DNA of 64,000 nt from Taenia hydatigena (GCA_036345935.2 JADWOT020001770.1:30001-94000); one strand, 5' to 3'; numbered from the stretch's first letter, positions 44,310 through 59,200 are shown. Made by a program: numbers and translations. Notes: generated from the sequence alone by a model not told the origin.

Positions 44310-47300
44310 GGGCATATGGAATATATGCCGAGATCAATGCCGAACCACTAAATTTTAGCTGCTAAAATCAACAAAAAACACCTTAAGCTGTCGAATTGAG
44401 CGAAATCCATATGTCTCTAAATGTTTGCTTAAATTAATCTTTACGTCAAGTTCAAGTATGCGAAACGAATATATACCAACTATTCCGCACGGACTGCGTT
44501 AAATTCTACACTGCCCATCAGCATATTCTGGATGCAATAGTCATTGCAGTTAGGAACCGTTCTCATTGACCAAGTGAATGTCCGAAACATGGAATGGGAT
44601 GCTGTGGACACACAATCTGGAAAGCACTAATTATAAACTAATGGTAGTGATTTGAAGAAGAATTTCAGCCTGCGTGTTAAGAGGATGCTGCTCATGCTAG
44701 AACCACTTCAAATTAGCTATCAATGCAGTCCTTTTTACGCCCATTCAGATCGCAGGCAAACTTAACGATTGCGGATGGATCGCAGCTATTAGCGATGCCA
44801 CTATTCTGGGTCACTTACTTCATGTGTAACCGCAAGATGCTGCAGCATCCATTACCTGCATTGGTAATACGAGTGCATACTAAAATGCACAATTTTAGAG
44901 TCAATGCCAAATTACACACTAAATGCGTCGAACCCACAAGCCTGACTGCCACCTTTGTTAACAACCCCTTGTCTTTTGTACCCGCGACAGTTCTTGTGTG
45001 CCAATGAAACCAACACTAGAGCGACCGTCGCTGCTAGCGAAGTTATGAAGATTTTTGATGCTGCACTTTGTACTACTGCAAATTTAGTGCCCGTAAATCG
45101 CTTACATTCACAATTTGATTTGGCCCTTATTTCAGCAAACAAAGCCCAAATTGTAAAAGGGACGAAAAGACCATACTTATATTATGCACTATTGAGTTGA
45201 AGGTAGTAGCATACTGCATTGTAGGCGAATCAGGTGACTCCACACCTTTCGCAAAGCAAAATTAATAGAACCTCTCTTCTGAACTCCTCTGTCACTCCTG
45301 CAGAAGTACACGTTGAAACGGTTCTCTGTTTCGCTCTGTATGGTCATCAGTGCAGTTTTGATCTAATGCAATAAACCTCACAGACTTGCCTAAACCATGT
45401 TCCTGTATTTCGTAGCGTTGACTGCTTAATTCACAAATCTTCCCCTTTTCTGTCCCAACTGTCCGTTCCTTCCTTTGATAGCCTACTCATGTGCTCCGAT
45501 TATGATAGTAGTGGCCATTTTCCACGACTAAATACTTCCCTTCATGTGTGATTTCCGGATGCTTCACACGATGATACGAATATGGCCGCATTTACGACGG
45601 AATAGTAGTTCAAGTGCTAGATTGTAGCACAACCTCTACTTCATTGTCTTTTTACCAATCGCAGTTTTGAGGGGAATGGTCGATTAGTCTGCGATTTCTT
45701 CAACCCTTAGTCTTACCCCAAGAACAAGAGCACAGGTTTTTAGACTATTTTTTCAATTGCTTAGTCCATTTGCTGAGTTTGCTTGCAGTGTAGAGCCTTT
45801 AACTTTGTAGCCTGGAATTCGAATGTATACAGGTTTGGAAGTAAACTGCAGCAAACAATCTTCTGCAATTTTCCCTTGCGCTGTTTTAAAGAGCAGCCTA
45901 ACTGAAGTCAAAACCGGTCATCCACATGTTCTAAACCTCCAGATCAGCTGGATTCTCTCAAAATAAGAGCCAATTAAGCAAGCTGACCTCTGCATCTTTT
46001 AGCATTTGCTTTCATTTCATGCGCCTGTAGAAAGATCCTAATTCTAAAAACCTGTTCGAATCCAAGAATTGCGTCTCAATTCAAATGACCATAGCATTTT
46101 CTTCAGTTCTAATTTGTAAGAAAATAAAGGCTAGTCCTCAAGAGTCCGCTTTCTGAAAAGTGCATCCTTCTCTAAGCTTTTTTAATAAATTAGGACTTAG
46201 TGATAGCCAATCCGTGTTTTAACGCAAAAAAAACAAAACAGCAGGAACATGGTTGTGAATATGCTTGATCCGAGACGTGTTGCGATTAACCAAAGGATGG
46301 GATTGAGTAACACCTTGGCGAGATGCATGCTATGCATATAATGGGGCTTTTAGCCAATGACAGGGCATGGAAGTCAGCTCATCTCGACTTAATGCAGTGG
46401 CAGAAACCCAATGTTGTCCCGTATCCTGTGGAAACAAGACAAAGGTAATCAGCTGTTTAGAACTAATGCTTTGAGTGAGTGAACATTCACTAGTGTCCTC
46501 CGGAAATCGGCTTTGCAGATTAGACATTCTAGCGAACGTCCAGCTTGTTCAAAATTAGGCTCCCTTGGGTTGTGCATTCGTTTGCTTCTGCATCATGTTC
46601 TACCTAGCCAAACCTGTACGAGTGCCTGCATCATCGCTAGGCGACGCGTTGTTAATTGGGATCCTCACAGCGGCGTCAAATGGAAACGTTCGATGAGAAT
46701 CAATGCCCATCTCTTCTTTATTAAATATTACTAGTAGACTGATATTAGTTTTCCCATCAATTCTGTTCCCGCCTTTTTAGTAACGTTTCCTTACGCATTC
46801 AAAGACGATTCTATCCATCCGCCCAGTTCGAACGCTTAAACGCAAATGAATAAGGCTACTGAAATTAAGTTGATTCTTGCCGACGAGGCCTGTAGCAAAA
46901 TTCCATTTGACGCCCCTTTCTTCGAAAACTGGAAGTGCATTTTTTTATCAGTCATTGTTTGATAGCTTATTACCATTTGTAAAACTGGAAAAATCTTAAA
47001 GTCGGGCAATGTAGATAAACACTCAGCTTTTGCTGTAAGCTACCAGCAAATTATAAAACTGCTTGTGAAGTCAATCCAGCAACACAAGCATAATGCTACT
47101 TATCCTAATTTTGGGCACAATGAAATTAACAAATTCGAGGTCTAGTGGCTCGTTTGCAAGTAAAAAAAAAACACTCTTGGGTGTGGTTACTCCGTCCTAC
47201 ACTCTAAGGTTTAGGTTACAGGCCTCACGTAATCTTCACCTTAGTGTGCCATTGGTGCGGTTTAAACGACGGTGCAGAGGTTTGATCCCGATACGCCATG

Positions 47301-47640
47301 CGATTATTTTAATGGCTTAAAGCTAAACAAAGAAATAGTCTCGTTTTAATTAGGTCTACAAAGGATCGTTGCCTACTAGTTAAGCAGCACTTGGTTTATA
47401 TTATCGGTATTTGTTAATTAAACCAACACAGGAACCTCACTCCTCTTTCTTTTTATTTCTCCATTTTCTTGCAGCTCTACCCACTAAAGAAGTTACCACA
47501 AAGTGATAGAGCATACAAAATACTTAATTAATGTCGTCTATAAGCAAAATCGAAGATAATTGGTCACCGTCTTCTGTGACTTGGTATCAGATCTCATCTT
47601 TCTCTTCAATAAATGTCGGTCATGTCGCCATAGGTTCCCT
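44310..47640. other. Noncoding interval
   Basis: No gene, RNA or repeat copy was supported. Open frames of up to 94 codons near 44.7-45.2 kb occur on both strands without motifs. Confidence 0.35.
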
Positions 47641-47650
47641 CCTAAGACGG

Positions 47651-47899
47651 CTACCTAAACCAGGCACTATCTGCATCTTCAAAGTCTCTTTTACAAGATT
47701 TTCTTCCTACCTCATCAAGGCAATTATCATTTACTTCTCGCAGCTCAAATATTTGCAACTTTTCTCCTTTTTCCTCTTTTAAACAGTTCTCACCTTCATC
47801 TTCCTTCTGTTTTCGGTGCGACTCATTCTTACCATCTTGCATCTCTTTCTTTGCAGACGCATTCGTAAGGGAATGCAGCTCTCTTGTAGTTTGTGCCAC
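47651..47899 (-). other. Lysine/glutamate-rich coding-like frame, unknown
   Basis: The minus strand encodes 82 residues with a strongly charged composition (KEMQDGKNESHRKQKEDEGE, then LREVNDNCLDEVGRKSCKRD). It may be an exon of a coiled or disordered protein. The same stretch is pyrimidine-rich on the plus strand, so the composition could be trivial. Confidence 0.2.
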
Positions 47900-48357
47900 T
47901 TCTTCTCAAAACGCTGTTTTGCAATCTCAGCGCCCACATTGAACGACTCCTAGGTGTGAAAACTTAGCACCAAATGTTTTGATATGGCCTTTATCTTTTA
48001 CAAGTTCACCAGACTTATCTGCATTGTGACAATTTGTTTTGGTCAAAATTATTCGTGTTTGGTGCTATAAATGCATGTGCGAAGTAGGTGATTGAACATA
48101 CGATTCGTCAAAGTAAGCGTGGTAATTGGGCTAAATAGATCACTAGTGCCTGTTGTTGTCTTCTGTAGGTGCGCATGTGATCTGGTGCTCGTCATCTAGT
48201 GGTGCACACTGTGCGTTCCTTTCTCCTCTTTCCTTTAATTAATATCCATCAGTAAAAGCCTTTGATGCACTCGAGTGTTCGCTCCTTTGCCTGCCTGCAT
48301 GTTTGACGACACCTGCGGCGGTCATGGGAAGGACTAGAGAGCAGTAGCAATGCTTGA

Positions 48358-48558
48358 TTGCATGGGCGAGTCTCATCAGAATTTAGTGGAGACACGTATG
48401 ACACTGATGCCACAGTTAGTTTAAACACTGATGATGATGATGATGACGGTGATAACAATTGCGGTTCTTTAAATGTGCCTTGCAGGAGAGAAGGCGATTT
48501 AGACCTAGCCGTGGAAATACGTGGTCGCTCTCCTGAGTTTGGGACACTATCATTGTGA
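48358..48558 (+). other. Candidate exon with an aspartate run
   Basis: A 66-codon plus-strand frame includes SLNTDDDDDDGDNN encoded by a (TGA)n repeat at about 48429-48446, and then LDLAVEIRGRSPEFG. A TTTAG acceptor-like site lies at about 48387. Its end falls at a stop, not a clear donor. Confidence 0.25.
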
Positions 48559-48738
48559 ATATTGCGGCTCCGCTACCTCATGCCCTCCCTGTGCTTACAA
48601 TAAAGATGTCAAGAAACATTCCACATTCTCAAATTAGAGATAATAAAGGATAAGTGTGGTCCACAGTACCAGCAGATAGGCGGAAGTGAATGAAAGCGTA
48701 GCAGTATATTATGATGATTTTCACCCGTTTTATCACAG

Positions 48739-48846
48739 TTGGATTTGGAGCTATCTGATGACAAAGAGGCTATTCGAGGTGTATTAAAGACATCCGATGC
48801 AGATGGTGGAAGCAGATCCTCCCCATGCGTCGTCGTCTCTGTGTAG
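48739..48846 (+). other. Candidate exon, acidic
   Basis: After a pyrimidine-rich TTTTATCACAG acceptor at 48738, a 35-residue frame (LDLELSDDKEAIRGVLKTSD) runs to a TAG. The composition resembles the candidate exon 180 bases upstream. The two are not shown to be spliced together. Confidence 0.25.
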
Positions 48847-48849
48847 AGC

Positions 48850-51800
48850 CAGGTTTGTTAGCTAAGCCGAAATGGCCTGTGCCACTGCACACTGTCCTGC
48901 ACAATCCCAACTTAATCTATGCGACCTTACTCTATGGCAATCATTTAATAAAGCGTCCTACTTGCTCTCGCCAATATACTGGTCTCCGGCAAAATGTCTA
49001 TCACTAGGATTTGTGTATTTGGCCTAAAACTTGTTCATCTTTATCCTGTATGGCTATTGACGATGCCACATATATTACTTAGCATTTGCACGTTTTTTTG
49101 CATTTTTTGACTAATGGAGAATATTTCGAAGTGTGGATGCTATTGGTGAGCCGAAGTCTAGGACTGCGTCTTGGCCGTGTTCCACGACTTTGCTTCGTGG
49201 GGTTAGCGATCTAAACGCATTATCTGGACTCCATCATTGAGGCCAATTCAAGTAATCCAATGGTGCTACTACGTGACTTTCCGTTTCATGTGTGCCCAAT
49301 CTAAGCTATTGCCCAAAATTAGTTGTAAATTGCTGATTTAAACTAAGTACTGGTAAGGAAAGAAGCAGTGACGTTAGGAGCAGTAGTGCGTAATTAGGTC
49401 AGGGTGGGATCGACGGTGTCATTCAAAGACTGATAAGTGCACCACTGTTGATGTAGTAAAAAATGAGGCCTTGCGGATTGCATTCTCAGGTGCATGGACA
49501 ACAGCAACAAGTAATGCAAAGTAAGGTATGAAGAGAAAAGGAAGAAAGGAAGGGGATCGGTTCTCTACTAAGATATTATTATCGTAACCATCACCTCTGT
49601 TTAGACCTTATTTGCTTCGTATTGAACGAGGCTGCTCCCAACCCATGCTTGCTTTTTTCTTTTAGCGGGTTGAAGTGTCGGTGATGTGTCAATCGAATGC
49701 AGACGAGAGGTCTGCTGTCCAAAGGGGACTTTATGTGAATTTTCTTGGTGTAGAAACACCGCTACCATCGTGAAGTTCATAAAGTCCATGCATCAAAAAG
49801 GAAAGGGGACATTGGTGTGATTAATTGTGCCTTCCGGTGACAATCTAACGTGGAACAACATAAAACTCTCCGAGTCCTGGATTCTTATTGTTTTCAATGC
49901 CTACGTCTTCCTTGCCAAGCTATGATGGTGTCTCCACAGTGTTGTACGTTCCTGTTAATTTTACATCATCAGTAATTTTTTTTCCTTTTTTTGTTTCTTT
50001 GCAAACAGAGGGACGTGAGGGTTGATCGAGGTTGCGTAGGAAATGATAAATTTGCTTATTGATAGAGGTGAATGGGGTGTGTGAGATGAAGTGGTCCACT
50101 TTAACGTTTTGGGTGAGGCATCACCACCTATGGAATGGGTTTTTGAGTCTCTATAGTGGAAAAACAGAGAAATAACTCAAATCAAGTCAGGGAACCGTCT
50201 TGTAGATATGGGCTGTTTGGAAGTAGTACAGGCGATGTGTGGGGTTTATAGTCTTCTATGCAATCAACTCATGCATTCTGTCCAATGAAGTACATGCCTG
50301 AACCTACCTCTGGTCACCACTTAGCAGAACCTACCAAGCAAATCTCATGTTCTGGACAATCAGAGTGTGATGTGTAAGTCCAGAAATCTTTTTAAACACT
50401 GCGTGCTATATGCTGCTCTCGTTTACGACACAGCATAATCCTGGGCGAAGATGACAGGCCTAGAGCAAAGATGCCATTCGTGCGCATGAACAATGGCCTC
50501 AAATTTCGGATTACTTTGACGGCGGCCTACAACCTTCGTGTCATCCCCATGCTCAGTAGGCCCAAAAACGATTACTTGCACTTTACTCTTAAGAAGTGAT
50601 GGGGTTGGATCGGGCATGCTAAATGTAGATGTTTGATACTCCCAGTGCATTAAAAGTCTTCCTTGACGGAAGATTTAGAGAACATCACGATGAAACAGGC
50701 ATTTGGAGTGGGATAAATTTTATCCACATGCCTATGGTGAGCGAATTTGTAGCCAAACACACAACGTCGACTTTCCCTTGCATTTTATTCGCATGGTGTA
50801 TTAAGGACATATATAGTGAGCTCCCTTGCTCGCTCATTTAATTCACAACAAGCTCTTTTGTAAGACGTTAAGCAACTCGCTAACTTCATCCTTAAGATGG
50901 TTGTCTATATATATGCACAACGTGCTGTTTGTTATTCAAAAACGCCATCTCAGGCCTCGCACACTTAATTTGCGGGCATCATAATAGACGCCTTTCACTT
51001 GTAGATACGATACGAACATATATTTCTGCGCACATGAGCATGTACACAAGAAAAGGCTGCATTTGTGCATAAGTATTTGTGTTTATGCCTGCTGATTACG
51101 TATCGGATTATTAATAAATGAAGCGTGGTTAGTGAAACAACTCTTGCTTAAGCCAAATAATAATCAGATGCTCATTAACCAATCAAACTGGGTGATTTGC
51201 ATCACAATCTTCGTATCTTATTTTGCGGATGCTTGGCGCGTTTTGGTGATCGTGGAATTGCAGTACCCGATTTGTCAAACGTCTCACAGACCCTACGGAA
51301 TGCTGTTGTAGGGGAAATTACTAAAGCTCTCCACTGTTTTGCCATGTGCTCTCTTACTTGCCGAAACACTTTTTTGAGCCTTGAAATAGTCTAGAATCAC
51401 AATGTATGCAATGTGTGCCTCGTTCGATTTGCAGTCTTCCCTTTGATTCTCGATCAGTTTATCAAAACAAATATTTGTGAGTGAGCTTCTGTTAACCCTT
51501 GATCAAAGTCTTTTCCGTATGCTGCCTTCCACACAACCTTCTCCTAATTTTGTGTTTCATTTTACAATGCTGCAGCTGGAATAATGGCGAAATCAGAAAT
51601 GCGCTTTTACTGTAGAGAATGCTTTGGGGGGCACCCGACGACCGCAGCGATGTTCGATCACAGTAGTTCACATCATTCCTGCAATTATTTTTTCAACAAT
51701 CTAAATTATACTGTAACAAGTGCTTGTTGCAATGCTTTGGTGTCCTCTGTTTTGCAGGCATTCAGCGTAATACGTTTGGTAGAATGCAAACATACGCTGT

Positions 51801-54530
51801 TTTTTGGGCAAAATCGGCAAGTTTTTTGCTTATGCCCATGCTAAGATATTACCTTTTTACCTTAAACTGATGCCTTGATAAGGCAAGAGCGTTTAATGCG
51901 TAGAACCTAAATGTATAAATCGTGAAGGACTTTAAAGGGGACAGTCTGACTGTGTGAAATTAATTGGGGGTTGCTGGGTGGATATGATTAGGCAATCATC
52001 GCATTAAGCTGCGGTGCGTCATACCGCGTCGGTAGTTTTGTTTTGATGAAATACACATGTATTTTCAAGTGCGATGACCAAAAGCTATTTGTTCGCCTTA
52101 AGAGTTCTCCAACGAGATGTCTTAACTTACCACCCACAGATGATGACTTAGCTCTATGCTCTGCGAGTGGGCATGCACTTGATTTAAGACAGAAATATTG
52201 CAATTATTACTGCTGTTGTTTTCTATTCTGGTTACTGTTACACACGTGGGCGATTTTTATTTAAGTTTTAGAGAATTGGGTTAAAAATGCGAAAATTTAA
52301 CGATGCATAGGGATGGATACAGTGTGGAGAATAGGAGTAGAGTTATAAAAATTAGCATGGTGTTTCTAATTTTGAGGTTGAAAAATGCAGCATGGCACAA
52401 TTCGCCATTATCCAATAAAATTAAGCATTGGAATTCTTAGAATTTCACTGCGAGCATTAATGCAGTCAGTTTTTAAACCTTGACTTCATAGCTATATCTA
52501 TTAATAATTGCGTGGGCATAACAGTGCACTGTCAGGTGCATGCAGTCTAGTCCCTCAGCAGCCATTGAGGAATTTGCCGTACCTCCCTAGGGTATTAATT
52601 ACTGGAATCGCAGCAGAAAACAGTGACGCTTAAGAAGTGACAATAAAACAGAGATATTGACATTATTACTGCAAAAGCTTGGGGCAGTCATCGAGAGGTA
52701 GTATGCTTCGAGAAGCGTGCCAATCGGGAGGCAATAGTAAGAAGGCTTTTAGCCACGATGGTAAAGTAAAAGGAGACAAACTTTACATTTATCAGCCTTG
52801 CTCGCCAAAGCAAACAAATGATGTGCCAGAATTGTGACGCTAGCATGATCGTGACCAAATATTCGTGGTAGTAGCCATGTACATGTACAGGCAATTTATA
52901 TGGGAAGTGCGAGCAAAGATTCGTGAGAGACTCATGTTTCCCCTTCAAGTTGATTGATAGCTGCAACCCTAACCGGATCATAGAAGTATATAGCAAAACG
53001 CTTGGGCCAAAATCATTACTGATCACTCAATAAGTGACTAACGTTCGTTTTTTTCATCATAGGTAGCCCTTAAATTGGAAATTCAGTTAAGAGCATTACT
53101 GAGTTGTAATTAATATAAAATGAAAATCATCATCAACGGCTATAAAAGGTTTAGGCCTCGCTATCTACACACCCACGCTTTTGACAACTGCATCAACTTT
53201 TAGTGAGCACGGATCAATCGCTTTGACTCAAAATTTACCACTACATGCTAGACGAATAATTTAGAGTTGACACAAATAGTGATCGTCTTTTAAGACTTAA
53301 AGGCAAAAGTGGTAATCTTAACCAAGCGGGTTTTCTCGTTCACAAGCAAGTACTAAAGATTGCTTGCAGACTTGCCGACACCGGGATACTGTGCCAAATC
53401 TACATCACATCACACAGCATAAGCAATCATAAGCGGAAGAAGTGCACGTCATCATTTATCAACAATAGATGCAAGTTCGTTTGTTGAATTATGTTTAAGG
53501 AGCGATTAGTCTCAGATTCGATGCATTATAGCACCATCTGTGTAAGGAATCTTTGTTCCTAATTGCCAATCCAGGGCGTAAGCTTAATGGCAGTCCTTCG
53601 AATGTGGCTAATCCATGTCTCAATTATCACATGCACCATGAGCATCTGCTAACATGTGCCATCAGGTACCTTAGGCATATCCATCATCCATATTCTCCCA
53701 CCGGATGCAAGTGCACCAGAAGCAATTGCTTAATCTTATTTATCTTAGTTCCGTTATAGTAACTTTGTAATTATTCATATTCAAATTTGTGAATGAGTAC
53801 GCAAAACGCTCGCTCGTACTTGACTTAAGAGCGTTTATTTACCCTTCTATATGCGCTACTTAAATTAAAAATGATAGTATTCGAATTAAACCTTACTTTC
53901 ACTGGTAAGTTGTGCTAACAAAAACAAGGTGCTACGATGCAAAGTAACAGCAGAAGCATAATATTTTGTTCAAATGAGTATTGTTGTCATGCTCGTGCAT
54001 GATTAGACATGTCATGGAGCTGCCTTGAAGACAAAAGAAGACAATACTCGGGTGGAATGTGTATTGTACAAAAAGTAGGATACAGGGTTAATAACACAGC
54101 CCAAATGACAGCGCACTTCGCCATGGTGCAATGAGAGAGGTTAAAAGTAGTCCCATCTTCAGTACCGAGAGCCAAACATGGCCTTCGTCTAACCTCGAGC
54201 TTCTTCCTTGACCCCCTTCTGATCACCTTGTGGGGTCGGCCATTGCATAATAGTCGTTGTGTGAGAACAACACCCACGGGCCAAAGCACTAGTCATCGAG
54301 ATTTCATGCAAACAAAAGATAATTTATCTCAACTCGGATGCTCATTTTTTGAAAGTTCGGCTGTATGTGGCGCAATGGGAAGCCAAGACAGTGTGCTTGT
54401 TATCACGTGTCACCATCTTTAGTCGTAGGAATACTGACCCACTAGCAAAGAACCCCTTCGATGTGTGCAACCCTATCTGATGATGCACATAAGACTCGAA
54501 GCGCATGGAGGAGGCTTGGTGGAAGCATTC
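48850..54530. other. Noncoding interval
   Basis: No protein family, RNA gene or duplicated block was recognised. Frames of 65-112 codons exist without motifs. Confidence 0.35.
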
Positions 54531-54539
54531 TTTACCCCA

Positions 54540-55350
54540 TACCGAGAGCAGAACGTACCTACAGAACACTCTCGAATGCTCCAAGTATTATGTTAATTGG
54601 AGGTGGAATTCAAGCGACTGGGGATCCTTTGATAAAAGCTTTTAGAAATGCAAACAAATGAACAGAGAAATCATGGCGCCAATGAGGAGACCTGCATACG
54701 TCCCAGTGCAGCACCACGCCCATACCATCCAACCCTAGCGCAATATGACTGCAATCTAGCAATTCTTTACTTACCTAGTCACCATCCGTGCTGTCCTTGT
54801 TTTCACGACTTCATTCTACACTATCTCCCATGAGTAGATTTAATGCCACTAAAATGACACAGAAGTACGTGGCGGGAAGCTTAGTCAAAATACGAGGCCA
54901 TCTTTAGGCATCCTACCCCACTACAAGGTTAACTAGCACTTCAAAATAATTCTGCTTTGCGTCTACAAATGCACACCACGACCACGATCACAGGTGCGAC
55001 CACACACAACTTAGCAATCCGCGTCAATCCTCCCTCCTCAAGGTTGTCATCCGTTCTCAATAGTCTGATCTACAATTCACTCTGACCCGTCAACAATTTG
55101 CTCACAATTCAGAAGTGTTATATTGCTGTGCAGTTGTCCTTCGACTGCCCACTTTTGCTTCCACAGACAGCGCCACCTTCAAGAGTGTCAGTTATGCAGG
55201 ATGCGATCCACTTATGCGCATGCGGATTTCGCACTAACTCACATGCCTTATTACTTGCAGCAATTGTGGCACATAAACGGCAGGAGCACTGCTTCTCTAC
55301 GAACATCTTCACAGATGCAGGTGGACATAGAACTTTGTTGATTGGCTAGA
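54540..55350 (+). repeat. Repeat family 4, copy 1
   Basis: GAGGAGACCTGCATACGTCCC (about 54684) with CAGTGCAGCACCACGCC, ACAAATGCACACCACGACCA (54964) and GTTATATTGCTGTGCAGTTG (55117) recur in the same order at 59.7-60.25 kb. Confidence 0.78.
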
Positions 55351-55924
55351 TCAGAGTAGGAATTAAAACTGTCCAGCGACCTCTCGTCGCATGAGCTGGA
55401 ATTCGGTTTGTTAGTATTTCATATTTGACCTTATGGAATTTCGGGTAAGTTCGACTGAATCTGCAACCATCGTGAGCCTTTAGCAAACTCGTTTGATGCT
55501 TGTATTCTCTTTACACGTCTCCTAAAGTCGGGACTATAATATTTTAGGGGACGATCGGTGACTCAGGACTAAAACAGAATACTTGCGATCAAGCTCGTAG
55601 CATCTGTGACAGCATAAAGAATATAAAGTGGGTGGATAGGCACCTCTGTCAGCTGCTTTTTTGTGGAGGTGCCGTAATCAGCCCTTCCAATGCCCTTCAG
55701 GCAACAAGTTATTACAATGCTGGAGAGGATTTTTTGCGCCGGCAAAAGTTGAAAGGCTCTTCTGATCATTTTCAACAACAAATGAACTGTATGATCACCA
55801 CGCCTTGTCACTACAGAAGACTGTCGAAATGTAGAATGACGCGCTACTTTTGTGAATTACCAATATTTTAGTTTGCTCCCCACACTCGTCTCATAGTAGA
55901 CGTGTCCTCAGATGTTCCAAACTA

Positions 55925-56263
55925 TTGAACCATTGGGATCAATCATTGAAGACAGCAGGTGGCACTGCACTGGACAGACATGAATGGTCAGACGAAGTTG
56001 GAGAAGGAAGAGGAAGAATGGCACTGAGCAAGTATGACTGTGTCATTTTTGATGTTGACTACCAAGGGTCTGATGCAAATTGCGTATACCTGAACGTCCT
56101 ATTAGACATATTGACTCCTCAGCAAACATTCGCCTTCACAGGCACGATGCCACGAAGAAGACGCCTTACTACTAATTTGGATTGTATGCGGGAAATATTC
56201 TGGACGCTGGGTGGTTTCTGCTCTCTGCCCCTTTTCTATTTACCTGCCAATTGGCGAATTTGA
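55925..56263 (+). pseudogene. Possible METTL13-like methyltransferase fragment
   Basis: A 112-codon plus-strand frame contains MALSKYDCVIFDVDYQGSD and LNVLLDILTPQQTFAFTG. Spermidine-synthase-fold methyltransferases of the METTL13 (eEF1A lysine/N-terminal methyltransferase) family have YD-x-I-FDVD followed by a helix and LTP-x-G-x-F. The order and spacing fit over about 45 residues. The expected glycine-rich SAM motif upstream was not found, and residues after 56170 do not match. It may be a single exon or a pseudogene fragment. Confidence 0.33.
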
Positions 56264-56269
56264 TGCATC

Positions 56270-59200
56270 AAATATGGAAACGACTCAGGCAATAATTCTG
56301 TGGAGATAGTGCGCCGGGCCTGCCTTGACATTTTTCGGAGGAGTAGTGAGTCATCTTGCAATTAATTGTGATTATGAACAAACAATGTTGTGAAGTTATT
56401 ATAACGAAATGTTTGTTTCCATATCTAAGAACATTTGTATTCCATTGTACTCAATGAGGAGGCAAGGTGGAAGGTATTGCGGCATTCTTCCTCAAACGTT
56501 CGTTGAGCATGAACGTAAATACTTCTAGTGCACTGATGGGATTCAGTTGCTCGCACGCATGGTTTTGCATCGAAAGTGAAACTAAATTAATCTACCTCTG
56601 ATTCAATTAGGTTTAACAGGTCTGACACAATGAATACGTGACCTAAGCCATTCCTAAATTTTATTTACCTTCATACAAGTAGCATAATCAAGAGCATTGC
56701 ATCTTCTGTAGCGCGGTTGTTGACTCTGGAGAGTAATTTTTAACTTTGAACATTCTCCACTGCTTTTGCAATAATTGTACTGTCGTCCGTAATTGCGATG
56801 ACCCTGCTCAGCATAACTTGCTGAATGGAGGTAGGCGGTAGGCAGCACAGATTGGTTTGCGGATGAAGCAACCCACGTACTTCCGTGCACATCGAGATCT
56901 TTGCAAAGGATAGTTGCAGTGCACTGTTGCTGTAGTCTGTGAACATTTTTAACCTCGTTTGACAGTAGCCGATCAGAGTGGTATGCTACAGTTTCCAAAC
57001 AAACATGTCTAATATAATTACTGACTCCCGCAATGATTATGACATTAACCAGCGCAGTTATTACTAGGCTGTATTTTGATTTGGTAAAGGATCACTCGCG
57101 TTGGTACTATGTGGAGTTCTTCACTTAAAATTTTATTTGGTAACGTAACAGCTGCTATTTCTACGGTCTATGTGCTTTGACAATCGACTCATTTGTGGAC
57201 TCGCACAATACAGCAAGCAAACTTTCCGCAACAGTAAATGAAGTAGTACCTAAACCATTCGCAATTCTGCCCGTTTAGCGCCAATAGGCTTTTGACTCGA
57301 TTACGGTCAATCGGAGAAAGCTTTTTTGCTCTTTACTGGCACTCCACACCATGCCTTATCTAAGGCAGGTCCAACTATTATAATTCATGTTGGGATGACT
57401 TGCGCTGGCCTCTTTTGTCCACTTTCAGGCTTGAATGCGACAGTCTCCTTTGTAGTCAGATATACCGCTGCCACAGTATATCGTAATTCATATCTCATTT
57501 GTGACTGCATACTTTGGTCTTAAAAAGGCCTTTACTGTACACGACTTAAGTGGTTCGTGCTTAAGATTAGATTAGAATTTGAAGCCAGATGTCCGTTGAA
57601 TTCGACCTTTGATCCCAACGGCTATTCTCAGGTCCAATCTGCGCGAACATCTGAATAGCAGTAACAGCGTTTGCTGCTAAGGTCTACACTTTTTGCGTTA
57701 AAATGATATAACGTGCTTCTTCCTGTAATTTGGTGGGATCGCCTAATGCAAAGGGTATGCTGGCAGGTGAACCTTAAACATGTCCAGAAGGATAGCACCA
57801 TTTGCGATAGCAGTAACCTCAAAAGTAGTGAATAATTGCTGACTTGATAATAAGCTTGATATAAAGCACAGGTCTGTCAAAGGTTAACTTTGCAGAAAGT
57901 GTATTTGCAAAGCAGCTCCAAAGAAAAAGCGTTTACCGCCACAGTCGTTTCATGCTCGTACAGCTTGCTTTGGTTCGTCATCGACGTTGAATAGCCAAGT
58001 AGGGCATGAGCTAGCGCTTCCTGTTGGCCTCCTCACACTGCTTACCCAATTCGCCACTGTTACACTGATCATCCTCGCCTCCATCAAATGGTGAATGTTG
58101 TTCCATCATTTTAAAACTGTCACCATTGCCATGGACTCATTTGGTCTCCTTTAGCTTGGAAATAAATTTCATGAAGCTTATTGGAGATCAGGTATCTTCC
58201 ATACGTCTTTGGGCAATTACCGCGAGGGTGTGCATTTCAGTGGATAAGTGCATTTGGAACATATCTCTCTGGAATGCTGAAACGGTGGGCACCTGGCGCT
58301 CCCATCAGCCTCTCTGTTAACCAGCCACATTTTAGGAAATGAGTGGTTCATTGCCATTAGGAGAGACATAGCATTTATGGACGAGCGCTAATTGATTTGT
58401 CAGCGATCCACAAAACGGTGTGGCACTGTCAGAAAATGGTAATCAGAAAATGCCATGCACCTCAATGCGCGCAAATTTGGCGGCTGAAGAGAGGAATTTT
58501 TGTGACGATATCTTGCTGATCTACTTTCATTACCGAATTTCATGCTCTTATATGCTTGAAATCAACATACTTAAAATATGTGAACACTTTGCGAAATGCA
58601 GGAAATGGGGATGAAATCGGACTAGTCACCTCCTACACATTAATCAGCTCCGTCAATTGAGAAGTATAGAAAAATGATGAGATCATGTTTCGGTACTTTT
58701 GACAAACCAAATGAAAGCTGAGAGGAACCTCCATTTTTCCTTAAACCGGAAGCACAACGTACGCCGCAGTATTGATAGATGCTACTTCCATGTTGTGTGA
58801 GAAATCTTCTAAAGATAATCTCGAATCAAAAACTATGAGTATCTTAAACTGTGAATGCTCGGTTAATAACTTAATCGCAGCCCTTTGCACAAGGCGAACA
58901 TGTAATGGTCTCAAATCTCGCTCCTTTGTTTCTAAAACTTTAGCGAAAGCCTTTATTGGTTTGATCAGAGTGCAAATCCTCCTTTATACTTGCTCATTGA
59001 CTTTCATTTGTTTAGGTGTCGTATGTGCTTCTGCGATTCAGAATTTCTCGCAAAGTTGAGTAAAATGTCTGCTTTCGAAATTTAGGCCGTGATAGCTGTA
59101 CTGGCAATCCTACCGATTAAATCCACAAAGCAGTCCTTTTCGCGCCTCTTGCCCTCATGGATTTTGCCTCAGCTGACTTCGCGAAACATTCTGCTGTAAA

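Noticed and set aside
52688..53026. 112-codon minus-strand frame
   Set aside because: No motif, and the region otherwise looks noncoding.
56654..56998. 114-codon minus-strand frame
   Set aside because: No motif or compositional support.
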